From contig JBCDAU010000031.1 in the NCBI GenBank assembly GCA_039185015.1, forward strand, positions 1 through 64,000: DNA of 64,000 nucleotides. The letters are read 5' to 3'. Source of the stretch: JBCBSZ01 sp039185015 (GTDB lineage: Bacteria > Actinomycetota > Acidimicrobiia > Acidimicrobiales > Poriferisodalaceae). The position numbers and the translations under genes are program-made. The notes below the pieces were generated by a model, which was not told the DNA's origin, did no database searches, and was given only the letters and a program-made list of their open reading frames with translations. Below are positions 52,985-61,981 of the stretch, one piece after another (the first letter of the stretch is position 1; each line of letters starts with the position of its first letter).

Positions 52985-54243
52985 CAGGCCGCGCGCTCGG
53001 TCGCGCTCCGCCATCGGCCCGTGATGAGCCGGGCGCCGCGCTGGAACGTCAGGTACGACCAACCCCAACCGAACATGACGATCGCCCGACTGCGGAAGCC
53101 GACGAGGAAGGCGATGTGGACGGCCCACCACAGCACCCACGCCACGAAGCCGGAGAACCGCAGGCGACCGAAGTCGGCCACCGCGGACGAGCGGCCGATG
53201 GTCGCGAGCGAGCCCTTGTCGCGGTAACGGAACCGGGGACGCGACTCGCCGGCCAGGTCGGCCTCGATCACCTTGGCCACATGACGCCCGGCCTGGTTGG
53301 CCGCCGGGGCGACACCGGGCACGAGACCGTCGCCGTCGGCGATGGCCGCCTGGTCACCGATCACGAACACGTCGGGTCGGCCCGGCACGTTGAGGTACTC
53401 GTCGACGATGACCCGGCCCGCTCGGTCGAGCTCGCACCCGAGCGACGCCCCCAACGGCGACGCTTGCACCCCGGCACCCCACACGACGGTGCGGGCCTCG
53501 ATGCGGCCGCCGTCGGTGTCCAGCCCGTCGGCGTCGATGGCCTCGACGCGGGTCGACGTCTGCACCTCGACACCGAGCGCACGGAGCTGCCGCAACGCCT
53601 TCGTCGACAGGCCCTCGGGGTAGACGGGGAGGACGCGGTCGGCGGCCTCGACGAGCACCACCCGAGCGGTCGTCGGGTCGATGCGGCGGAAGTCCCGCGA
53701 CAGCGTCCGCAGGGCGATCTCGCTGATCGCGCCGGCCATCTCGACGCCGGTCGGACCGGCACCGATGACGGCGAAGGTCAGGAGGGCCCGGCGCTCCTCG
53801 GGGTCGTCGGTGCGCTCGGCCCGCTCGAAGGCCTGGAGGACGCGGCGGCGGATCTCGATCGCGTCCTCGATGGTCTTCAGGCCGGGCGCGTGTTGCTCCC
53901 AGTCGTCGTTGCCGAAGTACGAGTGCGTGGCGCCGGCGGCGAGGACCAACGAGTCGTAGTCGAGCTCGTCGCCCTCGGCGAGACGGATGCTCCGGCGCTC
54001 GACGTCGACGTCGACGACCTCGCCGAGCAGGACGGTGACGTTGTCGGTCGTCCGGAGCACGCTCCGGATCGGGTAGGCGATGTCAGCCGGGCTGAGGCCC
54101 GCCGTGGCGACCTGGTAGAGCAGCGGCTGGAACAGGTGGTGGTTGCGCCGGTCGATGAGCGTGACGCGTACCGGGAGGCGGCCGAGCCGCTTCGCTGCCT
54201 CGAGGCCTCCGAACCCACCACCGACGATCACGACGTGTCGCAT
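52984..54243 (-). CDS. ndh: Type II NADH dehydrogenase
   Basis: This 419-residue flavoprotein oxidises NADH to reduce quinone without pumping protons. It has HVVIVGGGFGGLEAAKRLG (FAD), FQPLLYQVATAGLSPADIAYPIRS (typical for NDH-2), AVIGAGPTGVEMAGAI (NADH), a third FVIGDQAAIADGDG and the C-terminal membrane-associated GFVAWVLWWAVHIAFLVGF. It starts at the ATG 54243. It sits between two sulfotransferase-like genes. Confidence 0.92.
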   Translation of the reverse strand: MRHVVIVGGGFGGLEAAKRLGRLPVRVTLIDRRNHHLFQPLLYQVATAGLSPADIAYPIRSVLRTTDNVTVLLGEVVDVDVERRSIRLAEGDELDYDSLVLAAGATHSYFGNDDWEQHAPGLKTIEDAIEIRRRVLQAFERAERTDDPEERRALLTFAVIGAGPTGVEMAGAISEIALRTLSRDFRRIDPTTARVVLVEAADRVLPVYPEGLSTKALRQLRALGVEVQTSTRVEAIDADGLDTDGGRIEARTVVWGAGVQASPLGASLGCELDRAGRVIVDEYLNVPGRPDVFVIGDQAAIADGDGLVPGVAPAANQAGRHVAKVIEADLAGESRPRFRYRDKGSLATIGRSSAVADFGRLRFSGFVAWVLWWAVHIAFLVGFRSRAIVMFGWGWSYLTFQRGARLITGRWRSATERAA

Positions 54244-54272
54244 CCCCGCAGCTTCGCGGACCGGAGCGGTCG

Positions 54273-54947
54273 TCAGCGACGGGCGTCGATCGCTCGCCTC
54301 GCCTTTCGAACCGCTGCGCGCGCGTACCACCGGCCCTGGACCACCAACCGGTTGGCGTGGGCGATCCAGACGTTGTCGCCGTCGTAGATGCGCTGCGCGC
54401 TCGGGTTGGCGTGGATCGGCTCCGGCGGGACCGGGCCGTCGTGGCCAACGAAGCCGGCGAGCTCACCGAGGTCGGGCGACTCCTCCCAGCAGATGCGGAG
54501 CAGCTTGTCGGGCCGGGACGCGAAGTGCGCCTCGACCGCGGCGTTGTGGGCCTCGTAGTAGGCGACGTGCTCGTCGCGGTGCCCCTGGGGCATCGAGTAG
54601 CCGTAGATGTGCTGCTCGAACTTGTTCAGCGGACCCATCTTCACCGACAGCGTCTTGATGCTCCGGAACCAGGCGTCCGGGTCCTTCCGGACGGTGAGGA
54701 CGAACTTGGCATCGGGGAATCGCTCGTCGATCTGGCGATACATCAGCGGCCAGGGCCAGTCGTCGAAGCTGTCGTGCTGCTCCATCTCGTCGAGCAGCTC
54801 CTCGATGCGCCCCTCCCGATACCTCTCGAACGCGCCGAGATCGTACGTCCGGTGCCGGAAGCCCCACTGCTCGAGGTGCCGCTTGAGGGTCTTGGTGCCG
54901 GTTCGGTTCAGGCCGACGCCGATGACCTTGGGACGGGGTGGGCTCAC
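54273..54947 (-). CDS. Sulfotransferase-domain protein
   Basis: The 224-residue protein has IGVGLNRTGTKTLKRHLEQ (P-loop for PAPS) at residue 8 and KFVLTVRKDPDAWFRSI (3'-phosphate loop) near residue 85. It belongs to the PF17784-like sulfotransferases, a family found in bacteria that sulfate lipids or secreted molecules. The GTG start has CGGAG upstream. It is close to NDH-2 and a TauE-like exporter, so a linked sulfur role is possible but not shown. Confidence 0.88.
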   Translation of the reverse strand: MSPPRPKVIGVGLNRTGTKTLKRHLEQWGFRHRTYDLGAFERYREGRIEELLDEMEQHDSFDDWPWPLMYRQIDERFPDAKFVLTVRKDPDAWFRSIKTLSVKMGPLNKFEQHIYGYSMPQGHRDEHVAYYEAHNAAVEAHFASRPDKLLRICWEESPDLGELAGFVGHDGPVPPEPIHANPSAQRIYDGDNVWIAHANRLVVQGRWYARAAVRKARRAIDARR

Positions 54948-55005
54948 GGCTGCGCTCCGGGAGGATCGGACCCGAGACGGTATCGGCGGACCGCGCTCGG
55001 CCCCA

Positions 55006-55743
55006 TCAGGTCAGGCCCACGAGGAGCGCGAGCCCGGCAGCGCCGAGGGTGCCGAGCACCGCACGGTCGAACGCCTCGCGGCCGAGACGGTCCGCCAGGC
55101 GACTGCCGCCGAGCGTCGCGGCCATGATCGGTACGGCCGCGACCAGCGAACCCATCAGCCGCTCGCCGTCGAGCAGGCCGGTCACGACGAGCGCCACGAA
55201 CTGCGTGCCGCCGATCACGAGGAACAGTGCCGTCACGGAGAACACGTGACCGGCCCTCGTCGGCCGCAGCGCGTGCACGTAGGACGCCACGATCGGACCC
55301 GAGACACCGATGGCGCCCTGGAAGACCCCGGCGATCGCACCGGCGGCGGGTGCGATGCGAGCGGCGAGCGTCGTCGAGAGCTGCGAGTCGGGCCACCGGA
55401 GCCGCCAGCCGATGTAGCCGTACACGGCGATGGCGAGCGCGATCGTCAGCACCGTCTCCGACAGCGACGAGAGCAGCAACACCCCGGCGATCGTGCCCAC
55501 CACCCCGCCGGCGACGAAGCGACCGAGCGGCGGCGCCTCGGACCGTCCGGCCCGATGTCGCCGGACGAGGTAGGCGTTGGCGAGCAGGTTCGGCAGGGAG
55601 ATGATCACCACGGCGTCCTCGATGCCGACGAAGGCCGCGAGCACGGGCACGGCCACGAGCGGCAGGCCCATCCCGGTGACCGCCTTGACGAAGGCTCCGG
55701 CGCTCACCGCCACGAGGACGGCGAGCAACTCGACACCGGTCAC
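55006..55743 (-). CDS. TauE/SafE-family membrane permease
   Basis: The 245-residue protein has about seven hydrophobic helices. Family blocks are AGAFVKAVTGMGLPLVAVPVLA, ISLPNLLANAYLVRR and GAIGVSGPIVASYVHAL (the conserved central repeat). Members export sulfite, sulfoacetate or other organic anions. The GTG overlaps the hisF stop by four bases, so it is read with hisF. The nearby sulfotransferase genes make an anion-export role plausible. Confidence 0.9.
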   Translation of the reverse strand: MTGVELLAVLVAVSAGAFVKAVTGMGLPLVAVPVLAAFVGIEDAVVIISLPNLLANAYLVRRHRAGRSEAPPLGRFVAGGVVGTIAGVLLLSSLSETVLTIALAIAVYGYIGWRLRWPDSQLSTTLAARIAPAAGAIAGVFQGAIGVSGPIVASYVHALRPTRAGHVFSVTALFLVIGGTQFVALVVTGLLDGERLMGSLVAAVPIMAATLGGSRLADRLGREAFDRAVLGTLGAAGLALLVGLT

Positions 55744-56516
55744 GCGATGGGCCGAACGTCCACCCCGGCGGCGGTGAGGGCGGCCTTCGCCTCGGCCACG
55801 CTGTACGTGCCGAAGTGGAAGATCGACGCGGCGAGCACGGCATCGGCGTGGCCCTCGGTGACGCCCTCGACGAGGTGGTCGAGGGTGCCGACGCCACCGG
55901 AAGCGATGACCGGGATGTTGGTGGCGTCGGCGACGGCGGCGGTCAGCTCGCAGTCGAAGCCGTCCTTGGTGCCGTCGCGATCCATCGAGGTGAGCAGGAT
56001 CTCGCCGGCGCCGAGACGCTGCACCTCGGCCGCCCACTCGACGGCGTCGATGCCGGTCGGGCGCCGCCCACCGTGGGTGTAGACCTCGAACGCGGGGCCG
56101 TCGTGGTCGGCTGTTCGGCGCCGGGCGTCGATGGCCACGACGGCGCACTGGGCGCCGAACTCGTCCGAGATGCCGCCGACGAGGCTCGGATCGTTGATGG
56201 CAGCGGTGTTGACCGAGACCTTGTCGGCACCGGCTCGGAGCAGCCGGCGGGCGTCCTCGACGCTGCGGATGCCACCCCCGATGGTGACGGGGATGAAGCA
56301 CTCCTCGGCCGTGCGAGCGGCGACCTCGAGGATCGTGTCGCGGGCGTCGGACGAGGCCGTGATGTCGAGGAAGACCATCTCGTCGGCGCCCTCTGCGTCG
56401 TAGCGGCGGGCGAGCTCGACCGGGTCACCGGCGTCGACGAGGTCGACGAAGTTCACGCCCTTGACCACGCGACCGTCGGTCACGTCGAGGCACGGGATCA
56501 CCCGGATCGTCTGCAC
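55740..56516 (-). CDS. hisF: Imidazole glycerol phosphate synthase, cyclase subunit
   Basis: HisF with HisH forms the imidazole ring. The 258-residue TIM barrel has RVIPCLDVTDGRVVKGVNF (Asp near residue 11), IGGGIRSVEDARRLLRAGAD, VVAIDARR and ILLTSMDRDGTKDGFD (catalytic Asp near residue 130) and VIASGGVGTLDH. The GTG lies eight bases after TAGGTT, so it is transcribed apart from the hisD-A group. Confidence 0.96.
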   Translation of the reverse strand: MQTIRVIPCLDVTDGRVVKGVNFVDLVDAGDPVELARRYDAEGADEMVFLDITASSDARDTILEVAARTAEECFIPVTIGGGIRSVEDARRLLRAGADKVSVNTAAINDPSLVGGISDEFGAQCAVVAIDARRRTADHDGPAFEVYTHGGRRPTGIDAVEWAAEVQRLGAGEILLTSMDRDGTKDGFDCELTAAVADATNIPVIASGGVGTLDHLVEGVTEGHADAVLAASIFHFGTYSVAEAKAALTAAGVDVRPIA

Positions 56517-56524
56517 GGCCTCAG

Positions 56525-56530
56525 AACCTA
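56525..56530 (-). promoter_or_regulatory. hisF -10 element TAGGTT, leaderless spacing
   Basis: TAGGTT on the minus strand ends eight bases before the hisF GTG. Confidence 0.45.
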
Positions 56531-57193
56531 CCGAGCGCCGAGCACTTCACCCGCGTCGATCTCGGCGAGCGACGAGACGACGACGTCGGCGTGGGACAGG
56601 TCGAGGTGGGCCGTCATGTTCGCGGCGACGCCGATGCAGTACACGCCTGCGGCCTTCGCCGCGGTCACGCCGTTGGGGGTGTCGTCGGCCGCGACGGCCT
56701 GGGCCGGATCCGCGCCGAGGAGCGCGCACGCCCGGAGGTAGACCGCGGGATCGGGCTTGCCGGGCACGCCGTCGCCGGCGCAGCTGACGGCGTCGATCCG
56801 GTCGCGCAGTCCACGGTCGATCAGCTTCGGCTCGACCCAGTCGATCGGCGAGCTCGACGCCACGGCCACACCGAGGCCGAGGCTCCGGGCGGTGTCGATC
56901 CACCGCTCGATGCCCGGGCGGATCGGCTCGGCCGCGAGCAGCTCGTCGCGGCGCGCTCGACGCCAGACGTGCAGGGCGTCGAGGTCGAGATCCGGCCCGA
57001 GGAGGTCGAGCAGTCGCCGCTCGGGGTCCACGACGAGGGGGTCGTCGTCGGGACGGCCGAGGCCCTGCTCCCACTCGTCCAGGTCGATCGGCTCGATCCC
57101 GTGCTCCCGGAAGACCGCCGCCCACGCCTCGTAGACGACGGTCTCGGTGTCGATGATCAAGCCGTCGAAATCAAGCAGCAGCGCCCGCTTCAC
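56528..57193 (-). CDS. HAD-superfamily phosphatase (beta-phosphoglucomutase-like)
   Basis: The 221-residue protein has HAD motif I ALLLDFDGLIIDTE near residue 5, motif II VAVASSSPIDW near residue 110, Lys of motif III in GKPDPAVYLRAC and motif IV AVAADDTPNGVTAAKAAG. It may be a histidinol-phosphate phosphatase or a general sugar phosphatase; the DxDGLIIDTE type is broad. Its position between hisA and hisF favours a histidine role, by inference. Its first nine codons are repeated upstream in a tandem duplication. Confidence 0.88.
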   Translation of the reverse strand: MKRALLLDFDGLIIDTETVVYEAWAAVFREHGIEPIDLDEWEQGLGRPDDDPLVVDPERRLLDLLGPDLDLDALHVWRRARRDELLAAEPIRPGIERWIDTARSLGLGVAVASSSPIDWVEPKLIDRGLRDRIDAVSCAGDGVPGKPDPAVYLRACALLGADPAQAVAADDTPNGVTAAKAAGVYCIGVAANMTAHLDLSHADVVVSSLAEIDAGEVLGAR

Positions 57194-57329
57194 ACCACGA
57201 CCCGATCACCATGACGACACCCGGCCACGCCATCATCGAAATCAAGCAGCAGCGCCCGCTTCACACCACGACCCGATCACCATGACGACACCCGGCCACG
57301 CCATCACAGAGATCAAGCAGCAGCGCCCG
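57165..57329. repeat. 71-bp tandem repeat (2.3 copies) at the HAD gene start
   Basis: Copies at 57165-57235 and 57236-57306 are identical and a partial third copy runs to 57329 with three changes at its edge. Each full copy carries the beginning of the HAD gene (GTG AAG CGG GCG CTG) and its upstream bases. The 141-bp stretch before hisA is therefore duplicated gene start rather than a new gene. Confidence 0.9.
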
Positions 57330-57334
57330 AGGCC

Positions 57335-58069
57335 TCACTCGAGGGCGGCGACGGCGTCGGCCACCGAGATGCGGCCGTCGTGGATCGCCTTGCCGACGAT
57401 CGCCCCGGCGAGGCGACGGTCTCCGGCCATCACGGAGGCGATCGACACCAGGTGGTCGAGCTCGCCGACCCCACCCGAGGCGACGACATCGATGCCGTCG
57501 GGGGCGGCGTCGAGCACCTCGATCAGACCCCGGAGGTCGGGACCCTCCAGGGTGCCGTCCACGGAGATCTGCGTGACGACGACCGCCTCGACGCCGGGCG
57601 CGCCGGCATAGGACGCGAGCACGTCGAGCAGGTCCTTGCCGGACCCCTCGGTCCAGCCCCGTACGGCGACCTCTCGCCCGCGGACGTCGAGGCCGAGCGC
57701 GACCGGCTGCGTCTCGGCGATGCGACGGGTGAGCTCGGGGTCCTCGACCGCCACCGTGCCGACGACGACGCGGTCGACACCGAGGGCAGCGAGCTCGCGA
57801 GCCGCCTCGACCGAGCGCACTCCCCCTCCGACCTGCACCTTCGCCTCGATCGCCCCGGCCACGCGGCCGATCACGTCGCGGTTGACCGGCTCGCCGGTCT
57901 TCGCGGCGTCGAGGTCGACGAGGTGGACCCAACGGGCGCCGTCGGCGACGAACCCCTGCGCGACCTCGACCGGGTCGACGTCGTAGGTCGTGACCTGCCC
58001 GTAGTCGCCCTGGTGCAGGCGGACGCACCGCCCGCCCAGCAGGTCGATGGCCGGATACAGCTCGGTCAC
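57335..58069 (-). CDS. hisA: Phosphoribosylformimino-AICAR-P isomerase
   Basis: HisA isomerises ProFAR to PRFAR. The 244-residue barrel has LYPAIDLLGGRCVRLHQGD (Asp near residue 8), VQVGGGVRSVEAARE, VALGLDVRGREVAVRGW and VVASGGVGELDHL. The GTG overlaps the hisH stop by four bases. Confidence 0.95.
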   Translation of the reverse strand: MTELYPAIDLLGGRCVRLHQGDYGQVTTYDVDPVEVAQGFVADGARWVHLVDLDAAKTGEPVNRDVIGRVAGAIEAKVQVGGGVRSVEAARELAALGVDRVVVGTVAVEDPELTRRIAETQPVALGLDVRGREVAVRGWTEGSGKDLLDVLASYAGAPGVEAVVVTQISVDGTLEGPDLRGLIEVLDAAPDGIDVVASGGVGELDHLVSIASVMAGDRRLAGAIVGKAIHDGRISVADAVAALE

Positions 58070-58692
58070 GCGGCGACCCCCGCCGCCACCTCGACGAAGT
58101 CGCGTAGGAGCGTGAGCCCGTCGCGGCTCGACTTCTCGGGGTGGAACTGGCACGCCCACAGCCCGGGACGGCCGGCGATGGCGACGACCGTGCCGCCGTA
58201 CTCGCACGTCGCGACGACCTCGTCGGTCTCCGGGGCGAACGAGTGCACGAAGTACATCCACGACTCGTCGGGCAGGCCGGAGACCAGCGGGTCGTCCGGG
58301 CGTACCAGATCGAGCCGGTTCCACTGCATCTGCGGGTGCTTCACCCCGTCCGGCAGACGGACGATGCGACCCGGCAGCAGGCCGAGACCTGGCTCGTCCG
58401 GTGCCTCGACGGAGCCGTCGAACATCAGCTGCGCGCCGACGCAGATGCCGAGGAACGGCTGACCGCGATCGACAGCGGCCTGGGCGACGTCGACGAGACC
58501 GTGCTCGCGCACGGCCCGAGCGCACGAGCCGAAGTGACCGACACCGGGCAGCACCACGGCGGCGGCGTCGGCGACCAGGCCCGGATCGGAGGTCAACCGG
58601 GCATCGGCACCGACCCGCTCGAGCGACTTCTGCGCCGATCGCAGGTTGCCGATGCCGTAGTCGAGGACGGCGACGAGTGGCGCGTCCACCAC
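58066..58692 (-). CDS. hisH: Imidazole glycerol phosphate synthase, glutaminase subunit
   Basis: HisH releases ammonia from glutamine for HisF. The 208-residue amidotransferase has VLDYGIGNLRSA, the nucleophile Cys in LGICVGAQLMFDG near residue 83 and the catalytic His-Glu pair in ACQFHPEKSSRDG near residue 187. GGGGAGGA precedes the GTG pair (58692 or 58689). Confidence 0.95.
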   Translation of the reverse strand: MVDAPLVAVLDYGIGNLRSAQKSLERVGADARLTSDPGLVADAAAVVLPGVGHFGSCARAVREHGLVDVAQAAVDRGQPFLGICVGAQLMFDGSVEAPDEPGLGLLPGRIVRLPDGVKHPQMQWNRLDLVRPDDPLVSGLPDESWMYFVHSFAPETDEVVATCEYGGTVVAIAGRPGLWACQFHPEKSSRDGLTLLRDFVEVAAGVAA

Positions 58693-58714
58693 TACATCCT
58701 CCCCGTCGTGCGGC

Positions 58715-59305
58715 TCACAGCTTCCCCTTGGTCGACGGCAGGTCGGTGCCCTCGATGCGCACGGCGTCGCGCAGCGCCCGGGCCGTCCCCTTGAAGCTCG
58801 CTTCGATGATGTGGTGGGTGTTCTTGCCCCGCACGAGCACCAGGTGGAGGGTGATGGCGCTGCTCATCACGAACGCCCGCCAGAACTCCTCGCACAGCTG
58901 CGGGTCGAACGGCGGCGTGCCCAGGATCTTCTCGCCCGGCGGGTCGATCTCGTAGTGGAGGTAGGGCCGGCCCGACAGGTCGAGCACCGTCTCCACCGCG
59001 GCCTCGTCGAGCGGCACGCGGTTCGACGCGAAGCGACGCACGCCCCGCTTGTCGCCGAGCGCCTCGGCGAACACCTCGCCGAGGGTGATGCCGACGTCCT
59101 CGACCGTGTGGTGGCTGTCGATCTCGAGGTCGCCGTCGCAGCGGACGGTCAGGTCGAAGCCGCCGTGGCGACCGAGCTGGTCGAGCATGTGGTCGAAGAA
59201 CGGCAGTCCGGTGGTGCACTCGGTCGTGCCCGAGCCGTCGAGGTCGATGGCGACCTCGATCGACGTCTCCTTGGTGGTGCGGGACCGCTTGGCGCTGCGG
59301 CTCAT
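58715..59305 (-). CDS. hisB: Imidazoleglycerol-phosphate dehydratase
   Basis: This 196-residue monofunctional HisB has the manganese motifs GLPFFDHMLDQLGRHGGF, DSHHTVEDVGITLGE and THHIIEASFKGTARAL. There is no phosphatase domain, so histidinol-phosphate is handled by another enzyme. The ATG overlaps the hisC stop by four bases. Confidence 0.96.
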   Translation of the reverse strand: MSRSAKRSRTTKETSIEVAIDLDGSGTTECTTGLPFFDHMLDQLGRHGGFDLTVRCDGDLEIDSHHTVEDVGITLGEVFAEALGDKRGVRRFASNRVPLDEAAVETVLDLSGRPYLHYEIDPPGEKILGTPPFDPQLCEEFWRAFVMSSAITLHLVLVRGKNTHHIIEASFKGTARALRDAVRIEGTDLPSTKGKL

Positions 59306-60366
59306 GTGAGGACCTCCTCCAGGGCGGCGAGGAACCGGTCGTTCTCGTCGGGCAGTCCGATGGTGACACGCAGGCAGTCGGTCAACCGAGGCCAGGACGC
59401 GCAGTTGCGCACCAGGACCGACCGGTCGACCAACGCCTGCCAGACATCGTCGCCGGTGCGAGCGTCGGGGCGGAACAGGACGAAGTTGGCGCTCGATGGC
59501 CACTGGGTCACGGGCAACTCGGCCAGCCCGGCGACCACGCGCTCCCGCTCCGAGACGAGGCGGGCGACGCGCTCGTCCATCTCGTCGGCGAAGCGCAACG
59601 CCAGCCGGCCACCGGCCTGGGTGACCGAGTCGAGGTGGTACGGCAGCACGACCTCCCAGAGGTTCGCGACCAGCCAGCTCGGGCCGACCAGGTAGCCGAG
59701 GCGGGCACCGGCCATCGACCACGTCTTGGAGAAGGTCCGGGAGACGACGAGCGGCCGGTCCTCGTCGAGCGAGTCGAGCGCGGTGCGATCGGCGAACTGG
59801 GCGTACGCCTCGTCGACGCACACGACACCGGGCGCGTGCTCGATGACGTGGTCGACCAGGGCCGGGTCCTCGAGCATCGCCGTGGGGTTGTTCGGCGAGC
59901 ACAGGAAGGTGACGGCGGGGTCGAGCGAGAGCACCCGCTCGACCTCGGCCGGGTCGAGCGAGAAGTCCGCAGCCCGTTCACCCTCGATCGAGTCGGCGCC
60001 GGTGATCCGGGCGATGTGGGCGTACATGGCGAACGTCGGCTCGAAGGTGGCCACCCGTCGGCCGGGGCCGGCGTAGGTGAGCAGCAGGGTCTGCAGGACC
60101 TCGTTGGAGCCGTTGGCCGCGAAGACCTGCTCGGGCCCGACGCCGTGCAGCGCGCCGAGCGCCTCGCGCAGCTCCATGGCCGACCGCTCCGGGTACCGGT
60201 GCCACTCGATGCGGGACATCTCGGCTGCGAGCGCGTCGCGGTAGGCATCCGGCGGCGGCTCCGGGGCCTCGTTGGTGTTGAGCCGGACGTCGACGTCGAT
60301 CTGGGGCGAGTGATAGCCCTCGCGGACCGACAGGTCCTCGCGGACCTGGGGACGGGTGCGGCTCAT
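59302..60366 (-). CDS. hisC: Histidinol-phosphate aminotransferase
   Basis: The 354-residue PLP enzyme has the Lys motif SRTFSKTWSMAGARLGY near residue 215, NPTAMLEDP near residue 155, and VCVDEAYAQFADRTAL (Asp). It makes histidinol phosphate. The ATG overlaps the hisD stop by four bases. Confidence 0.96.
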   Translation of the reverse strand: MSRTRPQVREDLSVREGYHSPQIDVDVRLNTNEAPEPPPDAYRDALAAEMSRIEWHRYPERSAMELREALGALHGVGPEQVFAANGSNEVLQTLLLTYAGPGRRVATFEPTFAMYAHIARITGADSIEGERAADFSLDPAEVERVLSLDPAVTFLCSPNNPTAMLEDPALVDHVIEHAPGVVCVDEAYAQFADRTALDSLDEDRPLVVSRTFSKTWSMAGARLGYLVGPSWLVANLWEVVLPYHLDSVTQAGGRLALRFADEMDERVARLVSERERVVAGLAELPVTQWPSSANFVLFRPDARTGDDVWQALVDRSVLVRNCASWPRLTDCLRVTIGLPDENDRFLAALEEVLT

Positions 60367-61637
60367 CGCCGCGGGAGGCGGACCGACAGCGCGTGGGCCG
60401 CCAGTCCCTCGGCCTCGGCGATCGCAGCGACGTGGGGACCCAGCTCGGCGAGCCCCTCGTCGCTGACCTCGACGACGTGCATGGCCTTGCGGAAGTCGTC
60501 GGTCGAGAGGGCTGCACCGAAGCGGGCCGTGGCGTTGGTGGGCAGCACGTGACTCGGCCCGGCCACGTAGTCACCGATCGACGCCGGCGACGACGCACCG
60601 ACGAAGATCGCACCCGCGTTGCGCACTCGATCGACGACATCGGCCGGGTCGGACGTCATCACCTCGAGGTGCTCCGGGGCGATGCGGTCGACGACGGTGG
60701 CAGCAGCCGCGGGTCCGTCGACCAGGGCCACGTACCCGCCCTCGGAGAGCGTGGCCCTGATGTCGTCGGCGCGGGGCGCCTCGGCGACGAGTCGGTCGAT
60801 CTCGGCGTCGATGGCCATCGCCGCGTCCTCGTCCCAGGCGACCAGCCAGGCCAGTCCGTCGGGCCCGTGCTCTGCCTGCACGATGACGTCGACGGCCGCA
60901 GCCGCCGGTGGGGCCGTCGAGTCGGCGACGACGACGACCTCGCTGGGTCCGGCGAACGCAGCGGCGACCCGAACGTCCGCGGCGACCTCGCGCTTGGCGA
61001 TCGCGACGTAGATGTTGCCCGGGCCGCAGATCACGTCGCAGGCGCCGACGGTCTCGGTGCCGTAGGCGAGGGCGGCGATCGCCTGCGCCCCGCCGACCGC
61101 GTACACCTCATCGACCCCGGCGACCGCAGCGGCAGCGAGGGTCGCCCGTGGGACCCTCCCGTCGCGGCCGGGAGGCACGGCGAGCACGACCTCCTCGACG
61201 CCGGCGACCCGGGCGACGACGGCCGACATCAGCACCGTCGACGGGTAGGTCGCACGACCGCCGGGCACGTAGCAGCCGGCCCGCCGCAGCGGCTGATCCC
61301 AACACCGGACGGTGACCCCGTCGTCGGCCACCTCGTGCGGCGGGCGGAGCTGGGCCTCGTGGAACCGGGCGATCCGCTCGGCGGCGACCTCGAGCGCGCG
61401 CCGCAGCGTCGGGTCGATCCCCTCGAGCGCGGCCTTCACCTCCGCCGGGTCGACGCGCACCGCGTCGATCGGACCGTCGAAGCGAGCGGTCAACTCGAGG
61501 AGCGCCGTGTCGCCACGATGTCGGACATCGGCGATGATCTCCCTGACGGCCGCGACGGGCTCGTCGCCGTCGATGACGGGACGAGGCAGGTCGGCGGCGG
61601 GGTCGGCGAGCCCACGGAGGTCGAGTCGACGCAGCAC
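60363..61637 (-). CDS. hisD: Histidinol dehydrogenase
   Basis: The 424-residue enzyme oxidises histidinol to histidine in two NAD steps. It has YVPGGRATYPSTVLMSAVVA, CGPGNIYVAIAKRE, AGPSEVVVVAD, a QAEHGPD zinc/active His-Glu region and IAPEHLEVMTSDP (active His). The GTG start at 61637 lies six bases after TACGCT. It opens the hisD-C-B-H-A operon. Confidence 0.96.
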   Translation of the reverse strand: MLRRLDLRGLADPAADLPRPVIDGDEPVAAVREIIADVRHRGDTALLELTARFDGPIDAVRVDPAEVKAALEGIDPTLRRALEVAAERIARFHEAQLRPPHEVADDGVTVRCWDQPLRRAGCYVPGGRATYPSTVLMSAVVARVAGVEEVVLAVPPGRDGRVPRATLAAAAVAGVDEVYAVGGAQAIAALAYGTETVGACDVICGPGNIYVAIAKREVAADVRVAAAFAGPSEVVVVADSTAPPAAAAVDVIVQAEHGPDGLAWLVAWDEDAAMAIDAEIDRLVAEAPRADDIRATLSEGGYVALVDGPAAAATVVDRIAPEHLEVMTSDPADVVDRVRNAGAIFVGASSPASIGDYVAGPSHVLPTNATARFGAALSTDDFRKAMHVVEVSDEGLAELGPHVAAIAEAEGLAAHALSVRLPRR

Positions 61638-61643
61638 GAGGCG

Positions 61644-61649
61644 AGCGTA
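61644..61649 (-). promoter_or_regulatory. hisD -10 element TACGCT, leaderless spacing
   Basis: TACGCT on the minus strand ends six bases before the hisD GTG, making this the likely promoter of the his operon. Confidence 0.5.
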
Positions 61650-61705
61650 TCGGCGGCCCTGGGCCGGGACCCTCACGAGAAACGCATCCGAGGAGCACGA
61701 ATCAG

Positions 61706-61894
61706 ATGGATCGACGAGCCGAGCTCTCTTCGACCGCGAGCATGCTCGAGGACCTCCGCGCCCGCCTGGCCGACGCCGGTGAGGGCTACCGCACGGACAA
61801 GGCCGAGGACATCGCCTCCGAGCTCGAGGAGATCGAGCGCTTGATCCGCACCGCCACCCGCCGCCTCGACCGCCTCATGCCCCGCCTGCCGTGA
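61706..61894 (+). CDS. Small helical protein of unknown function
   Basis: The 62-residue product is charged and helical: TASMLEDLRARLADAGEGYR and DIASELEEIERLIRTATRRL suggest a helical hairpin. GAGGAG about eleven bases upstream supports the ATG. A stable hairpin follows its end. No family is recognised; conserved short proteins of this kind occur beside his genes, but that is not proof of function. Confidence 0.7.
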   Translation: MDRRAELSSTASMLEDLRARLADAGEGYRTDKAEDIASELEEIERLIRTATRRLDRLMPRLP

Positions 61895-61900
61895 CATCCC

Positions 61901-61917
61901 CCGGGGTTGGGCCCCGG
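61901..61917. terminator. Hairpin CCGGGG-TTGGG-CCCCGG
   Basis: A perfect 6-bp GC stem with a five-base loop lies seven bases after the small protein's stop and before the convergent PaiB-like gene. The gap to 61981 holds no gene. Confidence 0.5.
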
Positions 61918-61981
61918 AGCCCTCGGAGCCCGGTGCTCCGACCCTCACCCGCGTCCTCGGGCTGCGGCCGGGCCGTCTCGT

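Noticed and set aside
57165..57329. CRISPR-like short repeat array
   Set aside because: The repeats are contiguous 71-bp units without unique spacers and include coding sequence.
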